Below the pieces are notes generated by a model. The model did no database searches. It saw only the letters and a list, made by a program, of their open reading frames with translations, and was not told where the DNA came from. Shown here in pieces: positions 50,324 through 58,425 of a stretch of 64,000 bases of DNA. The stretch spans positions 186,001-250,000 of the forward strand of contig NZ_BCMJ01000002.1 in assembly GCF_002583405.1 (NCBI RefSeq), given 5' to 3'. Within the stretch, counting starts at the first letter, position 1. Every line of letters begins with the position of its first letter. A program made the position numbers and the translations under genes. The DNA comes from Secundilactobacillus silagincola (lineage in GTDB: Bacteria; Bacillota; Bacilli; Lactobacillales; Lactobacillaceae).

Positions 50324-50337
50324 AGTTAACGCTTTCA
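50324..50337. promoter_or_regulatory. candidate cre (CcpA) site
   Basis: On the minus strand TGAAAGCGTTAACT matches 13 of 14 consensus positions. It lies in the divergent region between the LTA synthase and the phosphatase genes, about 50 bp before the -10 based start of the latter. Confidence 0.5.
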
Positions 50338-50365
50338 TTTTCATCCTTTTGTTCCTTACGGATGG

Positions 50366-50374
50366 TGATATACT
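50366..50374 (+). promoter_or_regulatory. extended -10 promoter of phosphatase gene
   Basis: TGATATACT fits the extended -10 form; no good -35 is seen. Confidence 0.5.
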
Positions 50375-50405
50375 TGAAGTAACTTAAGAAATGAGGTGTC
50401 TTTTA

Positions 50406-51062
50406 ATGACTAAACTCAATTTATACGTTGTCCGTCACGGGCAAACTTATTTTAATATTTATAATAAATTGCAGGGCTGGAGTAATTCACCGCTCACTCA
50501 AAAAGGTATTGATGGTGCGGTTGCTACTGGTAAACGCTTAGCTGACGTTCACTTTGAGGCTGCTTATTGCAGTGATACAACTCGGGCCATGGATACGGCA
50601 AAACTAATCTTAAAAGAAAACAATGCTTCGGCAGTTAAAGAACCGCAAACGACGATGTTTTTCCGTGAAGAGTTTTATGGCTATTACGAAGGTAATGATA
50701 TGGCGCAAGCTTGGTATTTAGCCGGGGCACCTCATGGCTTGCCAACCTTTAAGGATATTGTGACCAAGTATTCGATTGGTAAGGCTAAGGATTATTTGAA
50801 GGAAGCAGACCCTTTCCACCAAGCTGAAAACAACGAGGAATATTGGAAACGGGTGGATCAAGGGTTTGATTTGATCCGAAGCAATCCAGATTTAAAGGAT
50901 GGGGACAATGTGCTGTTAATTAGTCATGGTAACACATTGTTAAGTCTGATGGAGCGTTATGGCGGTGGCAAGTATGATTTGACGGTGCGTCCAGCGAATG
51001 GCAGCCTGACGAACTTGACGCTGACCGATGATGATGTGATTGTGGAAAGTTATAATAAATAA
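50406..51062 (+). CDS. histidine phosphatase family protein
   Basis: The 218 aa cytoplasmic protein has the catalytic VVRHGQTYFN (about 7-16, His 10), YCSDTTRAMDTA, the acid Glu in FFREEFYGYYEGN and the second His in LLISHGNTLL. It belongs to the phosphoglycerate-mutase-like branch of phosphatases, and the exact substrate is unknown. ATG 50406 fits GAGGTGT. A cre-like site lies upstream. Two family A repeats follow immediately after the stop. Confidence 0.9.
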   Translation: MTKLNLYVVRHGQTYFNIYNKLQGWSNSPLTQKGIDGAVATGKRLADVHFEAAYCSDTTRAMDTAKLILKENNASAVKEPQTTMFFREEFYGYYEGNDMAQAWYLAGAPHGLPTFKDIVTKYSIGKAKDYLKEADPFHQAENNEEYWKRVDQGFDLIRSNPDLKDGDNVLLISHGNTLLSLMERYGGGKYDLTVRPANGSLTNLTLTDDDVIVESYNK

Positions 51063-51180
51063 GGTGCGAAGCCAAGCGGTTAGAGAGTGGAGCAGAAAGG
51101 CGTCCAATGGAATTCCATGAACTTGGGAATTCTGTTGGACGCCTTTCTGTGCAACTCTCTGCTTGGAGTAGCCCGATTAA
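51063..51180 (+). repeat. palindromic element family A, tandem copy 1
   Basis: GTGC-[GA]-AGCCAAGC-[GGTT]-AGAGAGT-[GGAG], apical stem CAGAAAGGCGTCCAA with loop ATGAACTT, then [TGCA]-ACTCTCT-GCTTGG. The outer GTGC arm has lost its partner (AGTAGCCC instead). Confidence 0.83.
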
Positions 51181-51184
51181 GAAA

Positions 51185-51313
51185 AGGTGCGAAGCCAAGC
51201 GTTTAGAGTGCGAAACATAAGGGCGTCTTCGATGAAATTCCGTGAACTTTGGAATTTTGTCGAAGACGCCCTTATGTGCAGCACTCTGCTTGGAGTAGCC
51301 CGATTAGGCTATA
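51185..51313 (+). repeat. palindromic element family A, tandem copy 2
   Basis: GTGC-[GA]-AGCCAAGC-[GTTT]-AGAGTGC-[GAAA], apical stem CATAAGGGCGTCTTCGA with loop GTGAACTT, then [TGCA]-GCACTCT-GCTTGG, followed by CGATTAGGCTATAT, a motif also found in long family B elements. Confidence 0.83.
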
Positions 51314-51335
51314 TAACAGTCGTAAATGCAGTTAT

Positions 51336-52268
51336 TCATTCATCCGCATCCCAGCTCAAATCACCATCATCACTAAAGTCAACGTTCTGCTTAGCGTAGT
51401 AGTCCATAATAGTTGGCCGCAGTGATTCAAATTTTGGTGGTAATCCCAAACTATTGCCAAGGGTCAGGATGGGTTCATCTAGGCTGAAGCCGGGAGTCGG
51501 TGTTGCCAGTTCAATCCGATTATCGCCGGGTTCACGAATGTAGAGGCTCTTAAACCAGCCACGATCCCGATACATTTCAATGTCCCAGCCTTGTTCTTCT
51601 GCCAGGTGGTAATAACGTAGTAATTCTGCTTCGTCCGCAACTCGTAAAGCCACATGGTCAATGGACCCACGACCAAAACGGGTTATCTGGCTAAAGTCAG
51701 TGGTTTGCACCAGTTTGATTTGTTCAGCGCCTTCCAATTCAACAACGTTATTAGTAACCGTTAAGTGTAATAGCTTTTCAAAAAAGGCCTGTGAGGCACT
51801 TACATCTGGCACGTGTAGCTCAGTCCCTATGAAGCGGCTGATTTGGTACTTAGGGTCGATGCCGTTATTGGGCACAATTTGCCACTCAGTGAGTTGATGA
51901 TCAGTTTCAACCATCGTTACTGGGATTTGATCAGGATCATCAAACGTGAGATTACCGTCCGTTTCAGTCACGGTAACACCTGCGTTAGAAAGGCGATTTT
52001 GCCAGAAAACTTTGCTACCAGTTGGAATGGCTAGACGGATACCATTTATAAAATGATTACCGTCCGTTCGATGGCCTAGTAGTGGTAAAACGAAAAAGGT
52101 AATCACTGATCCAGGTGTGCCCAAATAATCGCCATAGAATAAGTGTCGAATGTGAATGTTTTCTTGGTTAACTGAGTTCTTGACTAGCCGTAACCCTAAA
52201 ACATGTGTGTAAAAATGAATATTCTGCTTAGCGTTTTTCGTCAAAAGTGAAATGTGATGAGTTTGCAC
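51336..52268 (-). CDS. VOC-family ring-cleaving dioxygenase-like protein (MhqO-like)
   Basis: The 310 aa protein has two vicinal-oxygen-chelate modules (about 1-130 and 145-270). Expected metal ligands are visible: His in HHISLLTKNAKQN, His in GSIDHVALRV and Glu in NRIELATPTP. It resembles B. subtilis MhqO/YdfO, induced by quinones, and glyoxalase-type dioxygenases. The C-terminus FDDGDLSWDADE is acidic. It is a single gene; no MarR/MhqR regulator is adjacent. Confidence 0.87.
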   Translation of the reverse strand: MQTHHISLLTKNAKQNIHFYTHVLGLRLVKNSVNQENIHIRHLFYGDYLGTPGSVITFFVLPLLGHRTDGNHFINGIRLAIPTGSKVFWQNRLSNAGVTVTETDGNLTFDDPDQIPVTMVETDHQLTEWQIVPNNGIDPKYQISRFIGTELHVPDVSASQAFFEKLLHLTVTNNVVELEGAEQIKLVQTTDFSQITRFGRGSIDHVALRVADEAELLRYYHLAEEQGWDIEMYRDRGWFKSLYIREPGDNRIELATPTPGFSLDEPILTLGNSLGLPPKFESLRPTIMDYYAKQNVDFSDDGDLSWDADE

Positions 52269-52384
52269 GATACCCGCCTGCTTTCGTAATTTTCTTGCCC
52301 CAAGTATAGCATATCGCTACTAAAACCCCGCTGATTTCGCTCTTTAGAAGTGGGGTATAATATAACGAATAAGGAGTGTGAGAT

Positions 52385-52807
52385 ATGAAAATTGAGTCAG
52401 CAGAAAAGACGCATAGTCAAGTATATGCGGATGCAGCTAGTATCCGGCAAGCCGTTTTTGTGAAGGAACAGGGGATTTCGGCCCAGTTAGAGTTTGATGG
52501 TCTAGACGATCAGGCGACCCACTACGTTGGCTACGTTGATGGGCAACCGGTGGTGACTGCTAGAATTCGATATGAAGATCAGGTCGTACATATTCAACGG
52601 GTAGCAGTCCTGAAATCGTTTCGTCATCACGGGTATGCTATGGCACTGTTACAGCAGGTGATTGCTAAAATGACACCAGGAACTCAGTTAGAACTCAATG
52701 CCCAAGCAACAGCCATTGGTTTGTATGACCAACTAGGCTTTAAGCAAACTGGTGAGCCGTTTGAAGAGGTCGGTATAAAACATGTCAAGATGGTTAAGCA
52801 ACTATAG
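52385..52807 (+). CDS. GNAT acetyltransferase, ElaA/YjcF-like
   Basis: The 140 aa protein starts KIESAEKTHSQVYADAASIRQAVFVKEQGI, the opening seen in YjcF/ElaA-type GNATs. It has strands THYVGYVDGQPVVTARIR and the acetyl-CoA loop VAVLKSFRHHGYAMALLQ (R-x-x-G-x-A). The final YDQLGFKQTG segment holds the usual Tyr. Substrate unknown. Ribosome site AAGGAGTG; terminator follows. Confidence 0.88.
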   Translation: MKIESAEKTHSQVYADAASIRQAVFVKEQGISAQLEFDGLDDQATHYVGYVDGQPVVTARIRYEDQVVHIQRVAVLKSFRHHGYAMALLQQVIAKMTPGTQLELNAQATAIGLYDQLGFKQTGEPFEEVGIKHVKMVKQL

Positions 52808-52826
52808 GAAGATTGATTGATGCCAT

Positions 52827-52871
52827 TAAAAAAGCTTGGTTGCCAGTATGAAACTGACAATCAAGCTTTTG
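52827..52871. terminator. terminator between convergent genes
   Basis: AAAAGCTTG...AGT pairs with ACT...CAAGCTTTT, flanked by A and T runs. Confidence 0.85.
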
Positions 52872-52899
52872 TTATATGTTCAAATATTATATGTGTGAA

Positions 52900-53388
52900 T
52901 TAATTTTGAGATGCAGTAGTACTGAAATCAGTAACGTGTGCGTAACCAACAACGTGCCACCATGGTGCGTGAACCTTTTCCTTCACCACACCGCGGTTTT
53001 GTGCATCAATCATTTTACCGTTACCGACGTATAAGCCAACGTGGCTAATGCTACGGGTACTGTAACCAAAGAAGACTAAGTCGCCCTTTTTAACGTTAGA
53101 ACCACTAACATGTTTGTAAGCATTGTATTGTGCTTGGGCAGTCCGTGGAATTGTAATCTTAGCAGCCTTTTTGTAAACATAACTCGTAAAACCAGAGCAA
53201 TCAAATGAGTAAGGACCAGTTGCGCCCCAAACATATGGATGACCCAGCTTACTTTTAGCTGTAGTATAAACGGTGCTGTAAGTTGCGTCCGTGCTTGCAG
53301 CATGTGCTGTTGTTACCTGTGCACCAGCAACTGCGAAACTAAAGAATGCCGCGATGGCAATAATACTCTTCGTAATTAAATTCTTCAT
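52900..53388 (-). CDS. secreted NlpC/P60 endopeptidase, short form
   Basis: The 162 aa protein is a signal peptide (about 1-30, ending TTAHAA) plus one NlpC/P60 domain. The catalytic Cys is in SFDCSGFTSYVY and the His in ISHVGLYVGNGKMI, with the third polar residue likely the His of APWWHVVGYAHV. It lacks the linker of the paralogue at 31270. It should hydrolyse wall stem peptides. The roughly 250 bp upstream hold a long AT-rich promoter region with no other feature I can name. Confidence 0.9.
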   Translation of the reverse strand: MKNLITKSIIAIAAFFSFAVAGAQVTTAHAASTDATYSTVYTTAKSKLGHPYVWGATGPYSFDCSGFTSYVYKKAAKITIPRTAQAQYNAYKHVSGSNVKKGDLVFFGYSTRSISHVGLYVGNGKMIDAQNRGVVKEKVHAPWWHVVGYAHVTDFSTTASQN

Positions 53389-53635
53389 TGAACTAAAAAC
53401 CCCTAACTTATCCGTCTTTTATGTACAATAATTAGTGTACGTGTTAATTATTTCAGTTATGTAACAAAGTAGTGTCAATGACGTTAAACAATCTATTTCA
53501 AATTGTAATTTACGTAATAATTTCACAATAACACCCCAACTTTTCTGACAATTCAAGATTTTGAGGTGACTAACTTTGCTCATTAAGTCAGAATGTGAAA
53601 TAATAAGGTTGCAAAACCTGAGAGGCGGTTATGAA

Positions 53636-54073
53636 ATGAAGTATCAAATTCCTAATATAGTTGATTTCGACAAATTTGTATTTCGGATTGGTGAACTGAG
53701 CCGAATGACGGGTGTATCGTCTCGTCAGCTGCGCTACTGGGAGCAGCGGGATTATATTTCAGCAATTACCCGTGATGATCAAAATAAGGCGCGCGTCTAC
53801 GATTTTTATACTTTTCTTCAAGTTAGTATTATTAAAAAGTTATTGGATGAGGGGTACCGACTTCCTGCTGCCGTGGAAAAGATGAGTAGTATTGAAAAAG
53901 AACTTTCGTTGTCCAGAAAGTTCTTTCATGCTGCGTTTAATGGCGTGGAGGTAGTAGACGGCCAGGTGTTTTTAAATCTGGGGTATTTTGATAAAGCTAA
54001 AACCCAAATTTTGTATGGTCAGTATGAAAACGGGCAGGCTAGTTATGAAGTTCGACCAGCTAATGATGATTAA
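53636..54073 (+). CDS. MerR-family regulator
   Basis: The 145 aa protein has a MerR N-terminal winged helix, FRIGELSRMTGVSSRQLRYWEQRDYI (about 14-40), followed by a dimer helix and a short C-terminal segment with little similarity to known sensors. ATG 53636 (MKYQIPNIVDFDKF) fits GAGAGGCGG. It is convergent with the MMPL transporter gene and is a plausible regulator of it; a 10-5-10 palindrome lies upstream of that transporter. The inducing signal is unknown. Confidence 0.88.
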   Translation: MKYQIPNIVDFDKFVFRIGELSRMTGVSSRQLRYWEQRDYISAITRDDQNKARVYDFYTFLQVSIIKKLLDEGYRLPAAVEKMSSIEKELSLSRKFFHAAFNGVEVVDGQVFLNLGYFDKAKTQILYGQYENGQASYEVRPANDD

Positions 54074-54087
54074 CTAAATATGAAAGC

Positions 54088-54133
54088 AAAAAACAAGCAC
54101 TATCCCGATAATTTCGAGATAGTGCTTGTTTTG
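54088..54133. terminator. terminator between convergent genes
   Basis: AAAACAAGCACTATC pairs with GATAGTGCTTGTTTT. Confidence 0.9.
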
Positions 54134-54145
54134 TTTACTGATTCA

Positions 54146-56860
54146 TTATTTTGCGTGTCGTTTCAGGTGAGGCCGTTTTGAAGGCAACGTGATGGTTAAC
54201 TTACCAACTGACGTGACGATAATTGGTAGGATAATGTCGAAGATAGCTGTTGCGAACAAAATGATCAGGCCTGCTTGAGTCAGTGGTGCAAAGTTAGCAC
54301 TGAACAGGACTAAGCAGATCACTAGTACTGTAAAGACTTGGTAACGAATGATCTGGCCTAATGAGCTGATGCCCGGTAACAGCCAATCCATCATTGTAGC
54401 CTCTTTAAACCGATAGCTGATTGCCAGTTGAATGAGCAGACTAACACTGGTTACTAATAATGGAACAGCAGCAATCAGCGGTACTTGCCAGTTAAAGCTT
54501 GGATCGCCTGACATAAAGTGGCTGGTAAGCTGTGCAAGCTGAGTGCCACCCATAACGGCAAGTGCCAAAGTAATCAGCCAGTAGATTGGCTGTAAGACTG
54601 AGCCGCTTAGCAGTGCCACAATCAAGAAGGTGATGACACCAATGGTTAAAATCAGCCAACCGGTGTTAGCTCTGACAGAATGTTCGATGGTACTTTGAAC
54701 AACTGGCTGGCCAGTATAAGCGATTTTAGCCTTACCCAGGGTCGTCCCTTGCAGTTGGGTGTTAACTTCAGACTGCAACTGCTTGATGGTAGCCGAATTG
54801 TTATGGCTAGAAGCAGAATTCTTTAAGTAAACTTGTAACTGAGTAGTCTTATAGTCTTGACTGGTGTTGCTTAGCAATGACTGCTGGAACTGCATGCCAG
54901 TTAACTGTTCAGGGGTAATGTAATAAACCTTAGCAGCATCAGAAGCCTGTAAAGCTGATAGATAACTGTAGATATTGTTATAAGACTTGATCAGACCGTT
55001 CAAACTGGACGTGGTTTTCTTTAAACTGTTTTGAACGGAGGATACTTGAGATGCATAGTCTGAAACGTTTGACTGGACAGCTTGACCGTCATTGCCAGCT
55101 GAAGTTGCTTCGTCGTTTAAGACTCGCATGTTACTTGCAACGGTCTGGAGCTGACTATTAACCAAATTAAGTAAGCGTTGATAGTTTCTCACACGGCTGG
55201 AAGCGGATGAACTTTGCGAAACACTAGCTCGACCAGCAACTTCAGAGACTTGTGAACGAACTGTGCTAGTATCATCTGCTAACTGGTTCGTTTTGGAAAC
55301 TAAACTGTCAAGCTTGTCGGCGGATTCGCTCAACTTGACTTGGCTAAGGTCGGAACGGTTGCCTTTAAGGTCTGATTGAAGTTGAGAGAGCTGATCAGTG
55401 GCACCTTTGAGTGTCATGTTCATCTGGTTCAACTGCGTATTGACGTAGTATTCGTTCATTGGCTGACCGTTTGGTTGAGTCAGTGAAGTTACGCCCGAGA
55501 CACCAGGCATTGATTGTAATTTAGAAGTTAAATTATCAATTTGAAGCAGGGCTTTTTCGTTATCGACCCGATTATTGCTACGAATATAGATGGTGACTGG
55601 TGTTGCCTTACCTTCACCAAAGTGCGCATTGAGGACACGCATACCGGCTATAGCTTCATTATTAGGGGCGACTGTTTTAGCAGCCGAGAAGTTCAAGTTG
55701 TCCCGGTATAAAATGGCAAATGGACCGACAACGTACAGCACAGCAATAATCGCAACGAAGGGTTGCCAGAGGCCAAAACGTGCCATCCAATTCCAGAATC
55801 GGTGTGGGCGTGAAGGCAAGTCAACGGCTGGCCAGAAGAACCGTTCGCCCAAGAGTTGCATAAAGATTGGGGCAATGGTGTAAAGACCAATGATAGTGAT
55901 AATCGTAACGAAGGCTAAACCAGACATGGCACGAATGGTTGAGAAACTGAAGGCGTAAAAGCTGGCAAAAATGACGGTCAGTGTGCCCCCAAGAATCAAC
56001 AAGAAGTTACGTACAGAATGAACACTATGCGTGGTTGCTTCTACCGCGTCTTGCCCAGCGGCTACGTTCTGCTTAAACGCGTTAAAGAGATAGTAGTGGC
56101 CTAGAGTACCCAATATTAATGTCAGTAATAGGGTCAATAATGGCAAGTATTCAGAATACGGGAAACTGGTACGACTGGCCAAATTATTAATCAAGCCTAA
56201 GGAAACGGCGTACATCATTAGCATGGATAACGTTGAAATTAGAGGTGCAATCAAGGATTTGAAGATGACGCCGATGATCAGCAGGCTTAGTATGAAACCA
56301 ATAATAGCTGCAAAGGTCGTGACGTGGCTAATATTTTGGTTAGCAGCATCGTTAACCAGTTCTGGGCTAGTTAAATAAGTTGATAGACCGGCAGTTCGAA
56401 TCTGTGATCGTAGCTGTTTAGCAAGTACGCGGGGATTCCCCTGGTTTTGAGCAATTGCCAGCTGAACGGTTTCGGTGGAGCCGTCTTTAGAGTAGAACTG
56501 ACTTTTGGCCGTAGGATTCGTGGTCATGGTTTGAATTGACTGAATGCCATAGGTCTTTTCTTTTTCAGTCAACCGTTGAACAGTCTGATCAATTTTAGAC
56601 TGCTGCGTGGCAGTCAGCTTACCGTTGGGGTTATTGAAAACCACGGTGACGTGTGACGTACCTGATTGGCTTCGTCCCCAAGTGTTTTGCATGCTTCGGG
56701 CCACCATAGGCTGACTGTTATTAGCCAACTGCGGCTGACCTTTAGATTGAATCAGATCAGAAGTGTTAGGCATCATCACAATTGCAACAAAGATTGCAAT
56801 GAGCCATAGCAGCAACGAAAAGATTCGTTGTTTGTGTAACTGACGTATCCGCTCTTTCAT
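54146..56860 (-). CDS. MMPL/RND-superfamily transporter
   Basis: The 904 aa membrane protein has two halves, each an extracytoplasmic loop followed by a cluster of five or so helices (about 175-360 and 720-895). Loop 2 (about 390-715) contains a long heptad-rich coiled coil (about 470-640, e.g. LKGATDQLSQLQSDLKG). This matches Firmicutes YdgH/YdfJ-type MMPL proteins, thought to export lipids or hydrophobic compounds. A MerR gene lies convergent downstream and a palindrome upstream. The proton-relay Asp residues cannot be assigned by eye. Confidence 0.88.
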   Translation of the reverse strand: MKERIRQLHKQRIFSLLLWLIAIFVAIVMMPNTSDLIQSKGQPQLANNSQPMVARSMQNTWGRSQSGTSHVTVVFNNPNGKLTATQQSKIDQTVQRLTEKEKTYGIQSIQTMTTNPTAKSQFYSKDGSTETVQLAIAQNQGNPRVLAKQLRSQIRTAGLSTYLTSPELVNDAANQNISHVTTFAAIIGFILSLLIIGVIFKSLIAPLISTLSMLMMYAVSLGLINNLASRTSFPYSEYLPLLTLLLTLILGTLGHYYLFNAFKQNVAAGQDAVEATTHSVHSVRNFLLILGGTLTVIFASFYAFSFSTIRAMSGLAFVTIITIIGLYTIAPIFMQLLGERFFWPAVDLPSRPHRFWNWMARFGLWQPFVAIIAVLYVVGPFAILYRDNLNFSAAKTVAPNNEAIAGMRVLNAHFGEGKATPVTIYIRSNNRVDNEKALLQIDNLTSKLQSMPGVSGVTSLTQPNGQPMNEYYVNTQLNQMNMTLKGATDQLSQLQSDLKGNRSDLSQVKLSESADKLDSLVSKTNQLADDTSTVRSQVSEVAGRASVSQSSSASSRVRNYQRLLNLVNSQLQTVASNMRVLNDEATSAGNDGQAVQSNVSDYASQVSSVQNSLKKTTSSLNGLIKSYNNIYSYLSALQASDAAKVYYITPEQLTGMQFQQSLLSNTSQDYKTTQLQVYLKNSASSHNNSATIKQLQSEVNTQLQGTTLGKAKIAYTGQPVVQSTIEHSVRANTGWLILTIGVITFLIVALLSGSVLQPIYWLITLALAVMGGTQLAQLTSHFMSGDPSFNWQVPLIAAVPLLVTSVSLLIQLAISYRFKEATMMDWLLPGISSLGQIIRYQVFTVLVICLVLFSANFAPLTQAGLIILFATAIFDIILPIIVTSVGKLTITLPSKRPHLKRHAK

Positions 56861-56940
56861 TGAATAATATCTCCCTTAAAATGTCGCCACTGATGGCGCA
56901 TATATATAACTACTATATTAACATAGCCGATAGGGGTTTG

Positions 56941-56965
56941 TATTTCAATTCTTGAAATTGAAATA
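56941..56965. promoter_or_regulatory. 10-5-10 perfect inverted repeat, probable operator
   Basis: TATTTCAATT-CTTGA-AATTGAAATA lies 80 bp upstream of the MMPL start, in the divergent promoter region. Its 25-bp symmetry fits a TetR- or MerR-class operator; the neighbouring MerR protein is a candidate. Confidence 0.5.
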
Positions 56966-57112
56966 ATTAACCTTTTAGGCTGTCCGACACCTGATAAGTG
57001 CAATTTTTAGTCTGATCAGTTATTGTGAAAATGAATTCAATTCAAAATACTATTAATTGGGTCAATTTTTGCTTATAATTAACTTTCTTGAAATGAAGGG
57101 TGTGAAAAGACC

Positions 57113-57358
57113 ATGTCAAACCAATATCAAAGTCGTTTTGCCGGATTAAATACAAATCAACGGTTTTCAATTGCAAAACAATTAGCTGCTGATTATCATT
57201 TGGATGTCAGCCAAATTCTGTTTACCTACTTAAAGGTTGCGGAACCAATTCTCAAAGAAGCACAACCTAAGCAACAGATTTCTGAAAATGCACAGAAGCA
57301 AATTGACGAACAATTCGAAAAGATCTTAAAGCAACTCAGTCAACCAAAGGAGCGGTAA
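57113..57358 (+). CDS. hypothetical protein, 81 aa
   Basis: I do not recognise it. It starts MSNQYQSRFAGLNTNQRFSI. It is hydrophilic and helical, ending in EQFEKILKQLSQPKER, with no signal or membrane segment. GAAGGGTGTG precedes the ATG. It lies 4 bp upstream of the Ntn amidase gene, so the two form an operon. It might be a small regulatory partner; nothing in the sequence shows this. Confidence 0.62.
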   Translation: MSNQYQSRFAGLNTNQRFSIAKQLAADYHLDVSQILFTYLKVAEPILKEAQPKQQISENAQKQIDEQFEKILKQLSQPKER

Positions 57359-57362
57359 CAAT

Positions 57363-58340
57363 ATGTGTACGAGTATCTATCAAATCGCGCTGGATGGGAC
57401 ACATGTATTGGGAAGAACAATGGATTGGCATTCAACAGGTGCTGGACCGGTATTTGTTCCGCGTCAATATCACTGGCGTTCAGTATATGATAATCAAGCT
57501 TATCAAAATCGTTACGCCATTGTCGGTAGTGGTGGTGCTCACGATGAGGAAACCGATATTTCTGATGGTATCAACGAGTTCGGTTTAAGCGTCCAAAAAC
57601 TGACCTTTGCTAATGGGGCACTTTTTGATCACCAACCGGATCTGAATAAGCACTCCATTGCGCCCTTCGAATTACCACTGTATCTTCTGGGTCATTTTAA
57701 AACGATTGCGGAAATCGAAGCACACATGAATGAAATTCAGTTAATGAGCGGTGAACGGGCGTTTAAACCCTATGGCTACCCTGAACTTCACTTCGTTGCC
57801 GCGGACGCTACGGGTCGAATCGTTGCTATTGAAACTTCAGAAAAACCGCTAAAAATATACGAGAATCCCTTGGGTATCTTGACTAATGCCTATGATTTCG
57901 AGCGACAGCTTAATCAACTAAAAGATTATATGACCTTTACACCAGAATTTGAGGCTGGTACGGTGCCGTTGAATACACCACGGGTAACTACAGGCAGCTT
58001 TTCGGGTAAGAAGGTACCAGCCGGATCATACACACCAGGTTCCCGCTTTATTCGGGCGGCATACTACAAAGAACGTACGGACCGGCCAGAAGATGAAGAA
58101 GCGGGTATCATCAGTATGTGGCATCTGTTGAATGGCGTATGCGTACCTAAAAGTACCGCTTATCAGCAAAATTATTCGATTTACCGAGCTGCGACGGTGA
58201 CGGAATCGTTATCATACTACTTTGAGTCCTATAACCGGTTAGGTGTCGTCAAATTACAGCTGACACCAGAGATGTTGGAACGAACAGCACCGGTGATTTA
58301 CCAAATTCCAGATCAGTTACAGACATTCAGTTTAAATTAA
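57363..58340 (+). CDS. choloylglycine hydrolase family Ntn amidase (bile salt hydrolase/penicillin acylase type)
   Basis: The 325 aa protein starts MCTSIYQIALDGTHVLGRTMDW: the Met is removed to expose the catalytic Cys 2, and Arg 18 and Asp 21 are in place. Asn in GILTNAYDF (about 175) and Arg in GSRFIRAAY (about 228) complete the family's active site. The family splits amide bonds of conjugated bile acids, penicillin V or acyl-homoserine lactones; substrate preference cannot be set from motifs alone. AAGGAG precedes the ATG. Confidence 0.92.
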   Translation: MCTSIYQIALDGTHVLGRTMDWHSTGAGPVFVPRQYHWRSVYDNQAYQNRYAIVGSGGAHDEETDISDGINEFGLSVQKLTFANGALFDHQPDLNKHSIAPFELPLYLLGHFKTIAEIEAHMNEIQLMSGERAFKPYGYPELHFVAADATGRIVAIETSEKPLKIYENPLGILTNAYDFERQLNQLKDYMTFTPEFEAGTVPLNTPRVTTGSFSGKKVPAGSYTPGSRFIRAAYYKERTDRPEDEEAGIISMWHLLNGVCVPKSTAYQQNYSIYRAATVTESLSYYFESYNRLGVVKLQLTPEMLERTAPVIYQIPDQLQTFSLN

Positions 58341-58425
58341 TGAATTATTAATTCTTAGTCAATGAAGGGACATGTTAAACTAAACTTAGTATTAACAATA
58401 ATTTTGATGAATGGAGACACAGTTT

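Noticed and set aside
7011-51313. Idea that the family A/B repeats are a dispersed CRISPR or a phase-variation array
   Set aside because: No regular spacing, no spacers between identical direct repeats, and no invertase or cas gene nearby; the pattern is palindromic elements in separate junctions.
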